Shown: one piece after another, positions 53,993-62,934 of the stretch | Layout: the number at the start of each line of letters is the position of its first letter | How positions within the stretch are numbered: position 1 is the first letter of the stretch | Source: JAQGMJ01 sp036498945 | GTDB taxonomy: Bacteria; Pseudomonadota; Gammaproteobacteria; Burkholderiales; JAEUOS01 | DNA length: 64,000 bases | Direction: 5' to 3' | Assembly: GCA_036498945.1 (NCBI GenBank) | Contig: DASYEQ010000061.1 | Span: 1-64,000, forward strand | The notes under the pieces: generated by a model | The model's input: only the letters and a program-made list of their open reading frames with translations | The model's database searches: none | What the model was told of the DNA's origin: nothing | Translations under genes and position numbers: made by a program

Positions 53993-55780
53993 TCAGACGC
54001 CGGTGTCGGGACCGGTGGCGCCGATGGAGGGATCGATGTAGTCCTCGCCTTCCAGCGCGGCGCGCGCCTCGGCGGCGCGGTTGTAGGCGGCCCGTTCCGA
54101 CGCCGGCGGCCGGTAGAAGACGACGCGGCTGCCGGTCGATTCCTTCGCCTTGTACATGGCGCTGTCGGCGCGCGCCAGCAGTTCCAGAGGCTCGTGCGCA
54201 TCCACCGGGAAGATGGCAATGCCGATCGATGCGGCCACCGGCGAAGTCTCGTTGAACTCGGTGTAGGGCATGTTGAGCACGCGCGCCAGCTTGTGGGCGA
54301 CATCCGCAATGTCGCCATCGCTGCCGGCTTGTTCGAGCAGCACGACGAATTCATCGCCCCCGAGACGCGCCACGGTGTCGGAGGCGCGCACGGTGGCCTT
54401 CAGGCGCTTGGCGGTGCCGATGAGCAAGGTGTCGCCGGCGGCGTGGCCCATGGTGTCGTTGACCAGCTTGAAGCCGTCGAGGTCGATGAACAGGAGCGCC
54501 GCGCGCCACTCGTTGCGCCGCGCGCGGGCCACCGCCTTTTCCAGTTCGGCGTTGAAGGCCAGGCGGTTGCGCAGGCCGGTCAGCGCGTCGTGGGTGGCGG
54601 CGTAGGTCAGGCGCGCCTCGGCCTCGCGGCGTAGCCAGAACAGCGAAATCTGGTTGCCCACCGATTGCGCGATGGAGTCGATGAAATCGTCCATCTGCTG
54701 CACGTGCGGGCCGAACAGTTCCAGCAGGCACACCACGTCGCCCTGCACCAGCACCGGAAAGGCGAAGGCGGCGTGCAGGTTGGATTCGGCGGCGGCGCCA
54801 TTGCGCACGAAATGCGGGTCGCGCGGTGCGTCGGTCATCCAGGAAATCGCCTGGGTGTGGAAAGCCGTGCCCAGCAGGTCTTCGCGGATGCACGGCAGGC
54901 GGCGCGAGCGCGAATCGTCGGCCAGGGGCTGGGCCACCGGCGCCGCCCATATTTCTCCACAAACAAGCGCGCCGTCCCTGGGATCGCGCATCCAGCGCGC
55001 GCCATATAGCCAGCCGAGCGGCTTGCAGATTGATTCGAGGATGCCGGGCATTGCCTCCGACAGGCGGCCGTGCGAGGCGAGAATGCGCGTCACCGCGTCC
55101 TTGATCTCCAATTGCACCTGCGCCTGGCGCACCAGGGTGACGTCGCGCGAGGCGCCGCGGTAGCCCGAGAACACGCCGTTGTCGTCCGCCACCGGCACGC
55201 CGGAGAGGGCGCCGTAGCGCAGGCGCCCGCGCGCATCGACCCGGCCGACGACGAAATCATGGAAGGCGTGATGCGCGTCCATCTCGCCCTGCAGGCGGTT
55301 CCAGTCGGCGGCGGAGACGCCGATCGACGGCAGCTCCCAAGGCGTCTTGCCTTTCATCCATTCGAAGTCGTTGCCGCCGAACGCGGTATCGCGCGCGTAG
55401 ATGCCGGTATAGCGGTGGCGCCCGTCGCTTTCCCAGAACATGTCGTGGCCGGAGAGCGTGATCTCGCGCAGTACGCCGGACCAGGTCTCGTTCAGTTCCG
55501 GCATGCCGTCGCTGAGCATCTCCGGGCTGGTGCTGGTGAGCGGCCCGTGGCGCTGCGCGATCTCCAATACCCGCACCTTGGCGCGCGAGCGCGCCAGCAG
55601 GGTGGAGAGGGCGGTGATCGCCACCGCGGCGACGATGGCGACCAGGATGGCGTCCCACCAGGAATTGGCAAGCATGCCGTCGGCGGCGCCCGCGCGCAGC
55701 GCATACATGCTGGCGCCCAAGCCCAGTCCAAGGGCAAGACGGCGGCGTTTCACGGTGACGGGTTTGGGCGATTTGAACAA
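53993..55780 (-). CDS. Diguanylate cyclase with PAS- and GAF-like sensor domains
   Basis: A 595-residue GGDEF protein making cyclic di-GMP. I chose a TTG start at 55780: AAGGA lies 6 bp upstream and it leads into a basic start and hydrophobic segments (ALGLGLGASMYALRA and WWDAILVAIVAAVAITAL). The frame is open back to an ATG at 55978 that abuts the SDR stop, but those 66 residues look non-coding. After the membrane part come a PAS-like region (about 85-205) and a GAF-like region (about 220-390). The catalytic GGDEF lies near 474-478. The product-inhibition site RASD is five residues before it and intact. No EAL domain. Confidence 0.87.
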   Translation of the reverse strand: MFKSPKPVTVKRRRLALGLGLGASMYALRAGAADGMLANSWWDAILVAIVAAVAITALSTLLARSRAKVRVLEIAQRHGPLTSTSPEMLSDGMPELNETWSGVLREITLSGHDMFWESDGRHRYTGIYARDTAFGGNDFEWMKGKTPWELPSIGVSAADWNRLQGEMDAHHAFHDFVVGRVDARGRLRYGALSGVPVADDNGVFSGYRGASRDVTLVRQAQVQLEIKDAVTRILASHGRLSEAMPGILESICKPLGWLYGARWMRDPRDGALVCGEIWAAPVAQPLADDSRSRRLPCIREDLLGTAFHTQAISWMTDAPRDPHFVRNGAAAESNLHAAFAFPVLVQGDVVCLLELFGPHVQQMDDFIDSIAQSVGNQISLFWLRREAEARLTYAATHDALTGLRNRLAFNAELEKAVARARRNEWRAALLFIDLDGFKLVNDTMGHAAGDTLLIGTAKRLKATVRASDTVARLGGDEFVVLLEQAGSDGDIADVAHKLARVLNMPYTEFNETSPVAASIGIAIFPVDAHEPLELLARADSAMYKAKESTGSRVVFYRPPASERAAYNRAAEARAALEGEDYIDPSIGATGPDTGV

Positions 55781-55978
55781 GCGAAATCCTTGCGCGATCC
55801 GTGGGCCTGCTGTGGGTTGCGAGTTTTTCGGGACGGATGGGCCACGATCGCGCGTTCCGGCTTTGGGTATCAGTTTAATCAATATTCCATCTTCCGGCGC
55901 GCCGCGCCGGGCATCCGTGGCGCACGCCTGCGGATACATGCAGTCGGCTTGGCCGGGCGCGAAGGGGCGAATGGGCAT

Positions 55979-56746
55979 TTACGCGATGGTGACGCCGCCG
56001 TCGGCGACGATGGTCTGCCCGGTGATGAAGGCGCCGGCAGGCGAGGCCAGCAACAGCGCCAGGCCGGCGATGTCCTCCGGCTCGCCCAGGCGGCGCAGTG
56101 GCGTGGCCGCCTCGCGGGCGGCGCGCAAGGTCTCGTCTTCCCACAGGGCACGGGCGAAATCGGTTTTCACCAGTCCCGGGGCGATGGCGTTGACCCGCAC
56201 GTTGCGCGGCCCCCATTCGACCGCCAGGTTGCGCGTCAGCGCCGCCTCCGCCGCTTTCGACACGCCATACAGGCCGATCACGTCATTGCCTTTGAGGGCG
56301 GCGATCGAGGAGACGATGATCACGGCGCCGTCGCCGCGCTCCGCCATCTGCGGAATCACCAGGTTGCACAGCTGCCAGGTGGCGCGCACGTTGGTGGCCA
56401 TGATCTTGTCGAAAGCTTCATCGGAGGCCGCGGCAGTGGGGCCGTGGGCCGGGTTGGTGGCGGCGTTGCATACCAGCACGTCGATGCGCCCATAGGCCTC
56501 GATGGTGCGCGCCACCAGATGTTCCAGTTCCTCGCGCCTGCCGACGTTGCAGGGCACGGCGATCGCCGTCAGGCCTTGCGCGGCGAACTCCGCGCGCACC
56601 GCCTCGCAGGCCTCCGCCTTGCGGCTGCAGATCACCACGCGCGCGCCGGCGCGCGCCAGCTGCAGCGCGATGGCGCGGCCGATGCCCCGGGTGGAACCGG
56701 TGATCAGCGCGGTCTTGCCGGACAGGTCAAACAGGGAGTCAGCCAT
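55979..56746 (-). CDS. Short-chain dehydrogenase/reductase (SDR)
   Basis: A 255-residue classical SDR. TGSTRGIG near residue 17, CNAATNP near 93 (Ala in place of the usual Gly of NNAG), the catalytic Ser in VSSIAAL and Tyr/Lys in YGVSK near 160-164, and PGLVKTD near 192. GQTIVADGG near the C terminus is the usual SDR ending. ATG 56746 gives MADSLFDLSGK; the frame upstream to 56815 adds nothing family-like. Its stop touches the ATG of the longer possible GGDEF frame, so the two may share a transcript. Substrate unknown. Confidence 0.92.
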   Translation of the reverse strand: MADSLFDLSGKTALITGSTRGIGRAIALQLARAGARVVICSRKAEACEAVRAEFAAQGLTAIAVPCNVGRREELEHLVARTIEAYGRIDVLVCNAATNPAHGPTAAASDEAFDKIMATNVRATWQLCNLVIPQMAERGDGAVIIVSSIAALKGNDVIGLYGVSKAAEAALTRNLAVEWGPRNVRVNAIAPGLVKTDFARALWEDETLRAAREAATPLRRLGEPEDIAGLALLLASPAGAFITGQTIVADGGVTIA

Positions 56747-56964
56747 GGCCTGGTATCGCGGGTTGCAAATGCGCTGGATGAGGGATGACGGGAACCGCCC
56801 CGAATACTGCGTCAAAAATGCCCGCGAGGGAACGGCCCGCGCCGGGCTTTTTTCTCTCGCCTCCGGGGAGATTTCGTGATTTTTATTGAGTCACTGAACG
56901 TCTGGCCCACGGCGCCAGCGATGATTTGGCTATGATCGCGGGAGCGACATTGTAATGAGTGACG

Positions 56965-57576
56965 ATGAATAGTGGAACACGGATGCAGGCCGGGCTGGCA
57001 ATCGCGGAATTCCAGCCGGTGCTGGACTTTTGGTTCGGCGCCCCCGGCAGTCGCGGTTATGGCGCCTCGCGCAAGGCATGGTTTCGCAAAAGCGCGGCGT
57101 TCGACGCGCAGGTGCGCGAACGTTTTAGCGGGCCGCATGCAATCGCCTTGGCTGGAAACCTGCAGAACTGGCAGGAGACGCCGCAGGGGCTGCTGGCGCT
57201 GATCATCTTACTGGATCAGTTCTCGCGCAACATGTTCCGCGATACTCCCGCCGCCTTTGCCGGCGACCCGATGGCGCTGGCGGCGGCGCGCCTGATGATC
57301 GCGCACGGCTGGGACGCGCAACTGGCGCCGGTGATGCGTTCCTTTGTCTATCTCCCCTTCGAGCATGCTGAAGACCTGGGCGCGCAGGAGGAAGCGCTGC
57401 GCCTGTTCGCCACCCTGCCTGCGGGTGCGGAGCGCGACGAGGTGCTCGAATGGGCGCGCAAGCATCACGAGGTGATCCGCCGTTTCGGCCGCTTCCCGCA
57501 TCGCAATGCCATCCTCGGCCGACCTTCGACGCTGGAGGAAGTGGCTTTTCTCAAGCAGCCGGGCTCGCGCTTTTAG
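56965..57576 (+). CDS. DUF924 family protein
   Basis: A 203-residue soluble, all-helical protein with a TPR-like fold. Family motifs are VLDFWFGAP near residue 20, RKAWFRKSAAFDAQVRERF near 36-55, LIILLDQFSRNMFRDTP near 80 and MRSFVYLPFEHAEDL near 124-138, with RFPHRNAILGR near the end. Function not established for the family. A GTG two codons upstream is an alternative start. It precedes a methyltransferase gene by 58 bp. Confidence 0.9.
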   Translation: MNSGTRMQAGLAIAEFQPVLDFWFGAPGSRGYGASRKAWFRKSAAFDAQVRERFSGPHAIALAGNLQNWQETPQGLLALIILLDQFSRNMFRDTPAAFAGDPMALAAARLMIAHGWDAQLAPVMRSFVYLPFEHAEDLGAQEEALRLFATLPAGAERDEVLEWARKHHEVIRRFGRFPHRNAILGRPSTLEEVAFLKQPGSRF

Positions 57577-57634
57577 GCGCCGGGCGCGCAGGCTAGAATG
57601 CGGGCATGCCGCCGACCTGCTCCGCCGTACGCAC

Positions 57635-58222
57635 ATGAGCGCCGTTCCCGGCGCCTGCACGCATGTCCACCTGAGTGAGGCGTCGCCCTGGGTGGCGCGC
57701 TTCGCGCCGCTGCTGCGGCAAGGCGGCCGTGTGCTCGATCTGGCCTGCGGCAGCGGCCGCCACGCGCGCTACCTGGTGGCGCGCGGGCACCTGGTGGAGG
57801 CAGTGGACCGCGACGCCGAGGCGCTCCTGGCCTTGAGCGGCAGTGCCGCCATCACCGTGCGCCACGCCGATCTCGAAGCCGGCGCCTGGCCTTATGCGGA
57901 TGGCATGTTCGACGGCGTCGTGGTGACCAACTACCTGTTTCGCCCTTTGCTGCCGCTGATCGCGGCGTGCCTGGCGCCCGGTGGCGTGCTGCTCTATGAA
58001 ACTTTCGGGCGCGGCAACGAGTCCTATGGGCGGCCGTCGAATCCAGATTTCCTGCTGGCGCCGGGGGAGCTTCTGGGTGTGGCGCGCACGGCGCAGTTGC
58101 GGGTGGTGGCCTACGAGGACGGGTATACCGGGCTTCCCAAGCCCGCGATCGTGCAGCGCATCGCTGCCGTGCGGCCGCCGGCCGAGCCGGCCATGCTGCC
58201 GCTGGGCGGCGCGGCCGATTGA
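57635..58222 (+). CDS. SAM-dependent methyltransferase (TehB-like class I)
   Basis: A 195-residue enzyme. Motif I LDLACGSGRHARYL near residue 36 and the acidic VDRD after beta-2 bind SAM; DGVVVTNYLFRP near 90 is motif IV, and GGVLLYETFG near 115 is motif post-I. ATG 57635 places the start close to the Rossmann fold; upstream in-frame sequence overlaps the DUF924 gene and is not family-like. Probably detoxifying or modifying a small molecule; exact substrate not evident. Confidence 0.87.
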   Translation: MSAVPGACTHVHLSEASPWVARFAPLLRQGGRVLDLACGSGRHARYLVARGHLVEAVDRDAEALLALSGSAAITVRHADLEAGAWPYADGMFDGVVVTNYLFRPLLPLIAACLAPGGVLLYETFGRGNESYGRPSNPDFLLAPGELLGVARTAQLRVVAYEDGYTGLPKPAIVQRIAAVRPPAEPAMLPLGGAAD

Positions 58223-58440
58223 AAAACGGTCGAACAAATTGTAACGTTTTCGTCTCTTGCTTAAGGGCGGAAAAGAGCGGGTCTGAGGTAGAATAAGCGG
58301 TTGAAATCACTGGTTAAGCGGGCTGTGCCCCCTTAACAATCCAATCCCCCGATTCCAGAGAGCGGTTCGCGAGCAGTCTTGCGGTCCGGGGGTGATGCGG
58401 CATCTCCTATTATTTTTCGTACGCGGGTCAGAGGTAACAC

Positions 58441-59334
58441 ATGGCATTCATTCAGGGCAGTCTGGTGGCGATCACCACTCCGATGTTGCAGGACGGCGCA
58501 TTGGACCTGCCTGGCCTGAAACGCTTGATCGACTGGCATGTGGCCGAGGGCACCGACGGCATCGTCATCGTCGGCACCACCGGCGAATCGCCGACGGTCG
58601 ATCACGAAGAGCATTGCCTGCTGATCAAGACCACCGTCGAGCATGCCGCCGGGCGCATTCCCGTGATCGCCGGCACCGGCGCCAATTCGACGCGGGAAGC
58701 CATCGAGCTGATGGGCTACGCCAAATCGGTCGGCGCGGCCGGCTGCCTGTCGGTGGTGCCGTACTACAACAAGCCGACGCAGGAAGGCCTGTACCGCCAC
58801 TTCAAGGCCCAGGCCGAGGCGGTGGACCTGCCGATGATCCTGTACAACGTGCCCGGGCGCACCGTGGCAGACATGAGCAACGAGACGGTGCTGCGCCTGG
58901 CGGAGGTGCCCGGTATCGCCGGCCTCAAGGACGCCACCGACAACATCGAGCGTGGCTCGCACCTGATGCGCGCCCTGCAAATGGCAGGCAAGAAGGATTT
59001 CGCCCTGCTGTCCGGCTGCGACGGCACCGCGCTCGCCTTTACCCTGATGGGCGGCCACGGCACCATCTCGGTCACCGCCAACGTCGCGCCGCGCCTGATG
59101 CATGACATGATCGCCGCGGCGCTCAAGGGCGACGTTGCGCGCGCCCGCGAGATCAACATGAAACTCCTGCCGCTGCACCAGCGCCTGTTCGTCGAGGCCA
59201 ACCCGATCCCGGTCAAGTGGGTGCTGGAGCGCATGGGCAAATCGGGCGGTACGCTGCGCCTGCCGATGACGCCGCTGACCGCGCCGCATCATGCCGCGCT
59301 GGAAGAGGCGATGCGCGCCGCCGGACTGCTTTGA
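58441..59334 (+). CDS. dapA: 4-hydroxy-tetrahydrodipicolinate synthase
   Basis: A 297-residue cytoplasmic aldolase that condenses pyruvate with aspartate semialdehyde in lysine/diaminopimelate synthesis. GTTGES at residues 45-50 carries the proton-relay Thr pair, PYYNKPTQEG near 134-143 carries the catalytic Tyr, and AGLKDAT near 161-167 the Schiff-base Lys. Length is exact for the family. It is followed by bamC, 17 bp away, the usual dapA-bamC order in Beta- and Gammaproteobacteria. Confidence 0.97.
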   Translation: MAFIQGSLVAITTPMLQDGALDLPGLKRLIDWHVAEGTDGIVIVGTTGESPTVDHEEHCLLIKTTVEHAAGRIPVIAGTGANSTREAIELMGYAKSVGAAGCLSVVPYYNKPTQEGLYRHFKAQAEAVDLPMILYNVPGRTVADMSNETVLRLAEVPGIAGLKDATDNIERGSHLMRALQMAGKKDFALLSGCDGTALAFTLMGGHGTISVTANVAPRLMHDMIAAALKGDVARAREINMKLLPLHQRLFVEANPIPVKWVLERMGKSGGTLRLPMTPLTAPHHAALEEAMRAAGLL

Positions 59335-59351
59335 AACAACGAGGTTTGAAC

Positions 59352-60512
59352 ATGCTGCACCGATTGTCCCTGGCCGCGTTGCTGGCCTGTGCGTTCCTGC
59401 TCTCAGGCTGCGATTGGACCCGCGACCTGATGAAGTCCGACAAGGTCGACTACAAGAGCCAGGCGAAGGCGAACAGCGACGTACCGACGCTGGAAGTGCC
59501 GCCCGACCTCACCAAGCCGAAAGGCGACCAGCGCTACGCCGTCTCCACCGGAGACGTCAAGCGCACGGTGAGCGCCACCCAGGAGGAGCAGACCCGCGCG
59601 CAACTGACGCCGGCTTCCGCCAATCCCGAGGTGCTGCCCCCGGTGCCCAACAAGGACATGCGCATCGAGCGCGGCGGCACGCAACGCTGGCTGGTGGTCA
59701 GCGGCAAGCCTGACCAATATTGGGACACCATCAAGCAGTTCTGGCAGGAAAACGGTTTCGTCATCAGCCTGGATCACCCGGAACTCGGCTACATGGAAAC
59801 CGACTGGGCGGAAAAGCGCTCCAGGATCAGCACCAACGCCGTCGGCCGGATCGTCGGCAGCGTGTTCGACAACTTCACCACCACGCCGGAGCGCGACAAG
59901 TTCCGCACCCGCCTGGAAACCAATGCACAGGGCCAGACCGAGATCTACATCAGCCACCGCGGCTTGGTCGAGGTCTACATCAACGAGGCGCGCGACCAGC
60001 TCGCCTGGCAGCCGCGCCCGGCCGATCCCGAACTGGAAGCCGAGTTCCTGCGCCGCCTGATGGTACGCCTGGGCAGCGACGAGAAGAGCGCCCAGGCGCT
60101 GGTGGCGAACAACAGGGTCGGCGCGGAGACGCCCAAGGCGGCGCTCACCAAAAAGGGCGAGTACAGCCTGTTGGTGGTAGACGACGGTTTCGACCGCGCC
60201 TGGCGCCGTGTTGGTTTGGCGCTGGACCGTGTCGGCTTTACCGTGGAAGACCGCGATCGCTCCAAGGGTCTTTTCTGGGTGCGCTACGCCGATCCCGACG
60301 CCATCCAGACCAAGAAGGAAAAGGAAGGCTGGCTCTCCAAGCTCAACATCTTCAAGTCAAAGGACCCGGCGGTCTCCACCGAGCAATACCAGATCAAGGT
60401 GACCGACGCCCAGGCCAACACCCAGGTGACGGTGCTCTCCAAGGCCGGCCAGCCGGAGGAAAGCCAGACCACGCGGCGTATCCTCTCGCTGCTGCAGGAA
60501 GACCTGAAGTGA
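59352..60512 (+). CDS. bamC: Outer membrane assembly lipoprotein BamC
   Basis: A 386-residue lipoprotein of the BAM complex, which inserts beta-barrel proteins. The signal peptide MLHRLSLAALLACAFLLSGC ends in the lipobox LSGC. A disordered N-terminal lasso is followed by YKSQAKANSDVPTLEVPPDL (the BamD-contacting segment), then two helix-grip domains (VSGKPDQYWDTIKQFWQENG, and VVDDGFDRAWRRVGLALDR near residue 280). It sits 17 bp after dapA, as in many proteobacteria. Confidence 0.95.
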   Translation: MLHRLSLAALLACAFLLSGCDWTRDLMKSDKVDYKSQAKANSDVPTLEVPPDLTKPKGDQRYAVSTGDVKRTVSATQEEQTRAQLTPASANPEVLPPVPNKDMRIERGGTQRWLVVSGKPDQYWDTIKQFWQENGFVISLDHPELGYMETDWAEKRSRISTNAVGRIVGSVFDNFTTTPERDKFRTRLETNAQGQTEIYISHRGLVEVYINEARDQLAWQPRPADPELEAEFLRRLMVRLGSDEKSAQALVANNRVGAETPKAALTKKGEYSLLVVDDGFDRAWRRVGLALDRVGFTVEDRDRSKGLFWVRYADPDAIQTKKEKEGWLSKLNIFKSKDPAVSTEQYQIKVTDAQANTQVTVLSKAGQPEESQTTRRILSLLQEDLK

Positions 60513-60555
60513 CGGCGGCGGCGCCGGCCGCCGCGCCTGCAATGCGTCTCCTGCC

Positions 60556-61362
60556 TTGAACGGATTCCGCTTCGCCTCCCTCGGCTCCGGCAGCGAGGGC
60601 AACGCGCTGGTGGCCGAGGTGGCCGAAGGCGGCAGCCTCACCCGCGTAATGATCGACTGCGGTTTCGGCCTGCGTGAATGCGAGCGCCGCCTTGCGCGCC
60701 TGGGGCTGGAGCCGGCCAGCCTCTCCGGTATTCTGGTGACCCATGAGCATGGCGACCACATCGGCGGCGTCGAGCGTGTCGCGCGCAAGCACGGCGTGCC
60801 GGTGTGGATGACCTACGGCACCTTCGTCGCCTCCAACCTCGGCGGTACCGGCCCCTACAAGAGCGCGCTCGATTTCGAGTTGCGGCTGATCGACCACCAT
60901 GAGCCCTTCGCCATCGGCGGCATCGAAGTGCACCCTTTCCCGGTGCCGCACGACGCCCGCGAGCCGGCGCAATTCGTCCTCTCCGACGGCGCGCGGCGCC
61001 TGGGTGTGCTGACCGACCTGGGCGCGGCCACGCCGCACGTGGAAACCATGCTGGCCGATTGCGATGCCCTGGTGCTGGAGTGCAACCACGATGGCGCGAT
61101 GCTGCAAAACGGCCCTTATCCCGCCAGCCTGAAGGCGCGCGTCGGCGGGCGCTACGGCCACCTGGAAAACGCGCAGGCGGCGGCGCTGCTTGAACGTGTC
61201 GCCCACGCCGGCCTGCGCCACGTGCTGGCGGCGCACCTGAGCGCGCAGAACAACACGCCCGCGCTGGCGCGCGCGGCGCTGGCAGCAGTGCTGGGTTGCG
61301 CTGAGGACTGGATCGGCATTGCCGACCAGGAACTGGGCTTCGACTGGCGCTCCCTCGACTGA
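60556..61362 (+). CDS. MBL-fold metallo-hydrolase, YycJ/WalJ-like
   Basis: A 268-residue metallo-beta-lactamase-fold hydrolase. FASLGSGSEGNA at the start and VTHEHGDHIGG near residue 61 are the YycJ-type markers. Later His/Asp ligands lie in HDAREPAQF, VLTDLGA and LECNHD. The N terminus fits a TTG start at 60556 with no strong ribosome-binding site, 43 bp after bamC. Relatives act on DNA 5' ends or nucleic acids. It ends before a strong terminator. Confidence 0.88.
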   Translation: MNGFRFASLGSGSEGNALVAEVAEGGSLTRVMIDCGFGLRECERRLARLGLEPASLSGILVTHEHGDHIGGVERVARKHGVPVWMTYGTFVASNLGGTGPYKSALDFELRLIDHHEPFAIGGIEVHPFPVPHDAREPAQFVLSDGARRLGVLTDLGAATPHVETMLADCDALVLECNHDGAMLQNGPYPASLKARVGGRYGHLENAQAAALLERVAHAGLRHVLAAHLSAQNNTPALARAALAAVLGCAEDWIGIADQELGFDWRSLD

Positions 61363-61487
61363 GGAAGGCGGGCTACGCGCCCGCGCGCCGGTGAAAACCT
61401 GCAAAAACTATTGCCCGGCGGCGATTCGAGAGAATTTGCCCGCAAAAAAGTACGCCGGCGCGCAGATTACTGGCAACATCAGGGCGA

Positions 61488-61518
61488 AAAAAAGCCGGGC
61501 TCGAAGCCCGGCTTTTTT
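61488..61518. terminator. Strong bidirectional intrinsic terminator
   Basis: AAAAAAGCCGGGCT-CGA-AGCCCGGCTTTTTT has a 14-bp stem with a T6 run on each strand. It ends both the metallo-hydrolase gene (plus) and the small lipoprotein gene (minus). Confidence 0.95.
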
Positions 61519-61532
61519 CAGCATCGCGCCGA

Positions 61533-61817
61533 TTACTTCTTGTCGGCGGGAGCGGGAGCAGCGTCAGCCTTGGGGGCGTCAGCAGCCGGGGCCGGCGCAG
61601 CAGCGTCAGCCTTGGGGGCGTCAGCAGCCGGAGCCGCCGGGGCGGCAGCGGCAGCGCCGCCGGAAGCGTCAGCAGCCGGGGCCGGAGCCGCCGCCGGAGC
61701 GGGGGCAGGGGCCGGAGCGGCGGCGGGAGCCGGCGCGTCGGCAGGCTTGGGTTCTTCTTTGCTGCAAGCGGCCAGGGCGGCTGCCAGCAGGGCGGCGACG
61801 ATGAGGGACTTCTTCAT
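61533..61817 (-). CDS. Small Ala/Pro-rich repeat lipoprotein
   Basis: A 94-residue product with a lipoprotein signal peptide (MKKSLIVAALLAAALAAC) and mature start SKEEPKPADAP. The remainder is almost entirely Ala, Pro, Asp and Lys. It contains two copies of PAADAPKADAA at residues about 64-90 encoded by a 29-bp perfect DNA repeat, and ends in DKK. Such a chain should be extended and unstructured in the periplasm. AAGGAAGAAAG precedes the ATG. The ATG at 61817 was chosen over the longer frame to 62015, which lacks a signal start. No family assigned; resembles small abundant envelope lipoproteins of Betaproteobacteria. Confidence 0.8.
   Translation of the reverse strand: MKKSLIVAALLAAALAACSKEEPKPADAPAPAAAPAPAPAPAAAPAPAADASGGAAAAAPAAPAADAPKADAAAPAPAADAPKADAAPAPADKK
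61561..61631. repeat. Two 29-bp perfect direct repeats within the lipoprotein gene
   Basis: The 29-bp unit beginning GCGTCAGCCTTGGGGG occurs at 61561-61589 and 61603-61631 with 13 bp between. It encodes the duplicated PAADAPKADA segment. Confidence 0.95.
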
Positions 61818-61870
61818 CTTTCTTCCTTTGCGAAAAGATTGAATTAGGATAAATTCTTTGTCCAGGAAAA

Positions 61871-61915
61871 AACATTCGCGAACTTCCGCGGAAAACTTAA
61901 AGACTCGCGAATGTT
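61871..61915. promoter_or_regulatory. Inverted repeat upstream of the small lipoprotein gene
   Basis: AACATTCGCGA (61871-61881) and TCGCGAATGTT (61905-61915) are a perfect 11-bp inverted repeat separated by 23 bp. It starts 54 bp upstream of the lipoprotein start, where promoter and leader should lie. Operator for a dimeric regulator or a long leader hairpin. Confidence 0.5.
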
Positions 61916-62109
61916 CTTGCCGGAACAAACCAAAGATTATAGGCTCTTTTTCGAACCGGCGCCAGTTCCGTGGCAATGCACCAAACCGGGCCTCGCAATC
62001 CGGGCTAACCCGCAAGGAAACCCGCGTACGCGGGTTGCGCAGTCCCGGGTGGGGCGGCGTCCGGCGGGTTTACCCGGAATCGCGCCATGACAAAGACAAA
62101 GAGGTATTC

Positions 62110-62934
62110 ATGACCGTCATCAGTGTGGCCGAACTGGCCGGACAGGTGCCCGACGGCGCCAAACTGGTGATCGCCAAGGACGAAAGCGGCGTGGCGATGG
62201 CCGCTGCCTTCGCGCTGGTGCGCCGCGGGGTGAAGAACTTGCATCTGGTGACGGTGCCCGTCTCCGGACTGGAAACCGATGTATTGATCGGCGCCGGTTG
62301 CGTCGCCACCCTGGAGACTTCCGCCATCACCCTGGGCGAATTCGGCCTCGCGCCGTGCTTTTCGCGCGCCGTGAAAGCGGGCGCGATTGTTCTCAAGGAC
62401 GCCACCTGCCCGGCGATCTACGCCGGCCTGCAGGCAGCGCAAAAGGGCATTCCCTTCATGCCCCTGCGCGGCATCCTGGAAACCGACGTGCTGGCCAATC
62501 GGCCCGACTGGAAGGTGATCGACAATCCCTTCGTGCCGGGCGACCGCATCGTTGCCTTGCCGGCGATCGTGCCCGACGTCGCGCTATTCCACGCGCCGCT
62601 CGCCGACAGGCAGGGCAATGTGTTCATCGGCCGCCAGCGCGAATTGATGCTGCTGGCGCATGCCGCGCGCAGCACGCTCGTCACTGCCGAGCGCATCGTC
62701 GAGGGCAACCTGCTGGACGACGAAGCCCGCAGCGGCAGCGTGATTCCCTCCCTCTACATCAGCGCGGTGGCGCATGCGCCGCGCGGCGCATGGCCGCTGG
62801 CCTTCGGCGACGCCGATGGCGTGGACGCCGAGTGGATGGGCCGCTACGTCCGCGAAGCCAAGACGCAGGCGGGCTTCGAGCGCATGCTGGAATCCGCCCT
62901 GGACGGCAGTGCCGGCGCCAGGCTCGCCGCATGA
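62110..62934 (+). CDS. CoA-transferase family subunit A
   Basis: A 274-residue subunit of a glutaconate-CoA-transferase/IpdA-like enzyme. VAELAGQVPDGAKLVIAKDE at the start and AAAFALVRRGVKNLHLV are usual for subunit A, and PADRQG-like LADRQGNVF near residue 170 follows the family pattern. ATG 62110 was chosen because the upstream frame crosses a non-coding leader. The gene overlaps subunit B by ATGA. Members transfer CoA to dicarboxylates or, in the IpdAB branch, hydrolyse a cyclic CoA thioester ring; sequence alone cannot separate these with certainty. Confidence 0.88.
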   Translation: MTVISVAELAGQVPDGAKLVIAKDESGVAMAAAFALVRRGVKNLHLVTVPVSGLETDVLIGAGCVATLETSAITLGEFGLAPCFSRAVKAGAIVLKDATCPAIYAGLQAAQKGIPFMPLRGILETDVLANRPDWKVIDNPFVPGDRIVALPAIVPDVALFHAPLADRQGNVFIGRQRELMLLAHAARSTLVTAERIVEGNLLDDEARSGSVIPSLYISAVAHAPRGAWPLAFGDADGVDAEWMGRYVREAKTQAGFERMLESALDGSAGARLAA

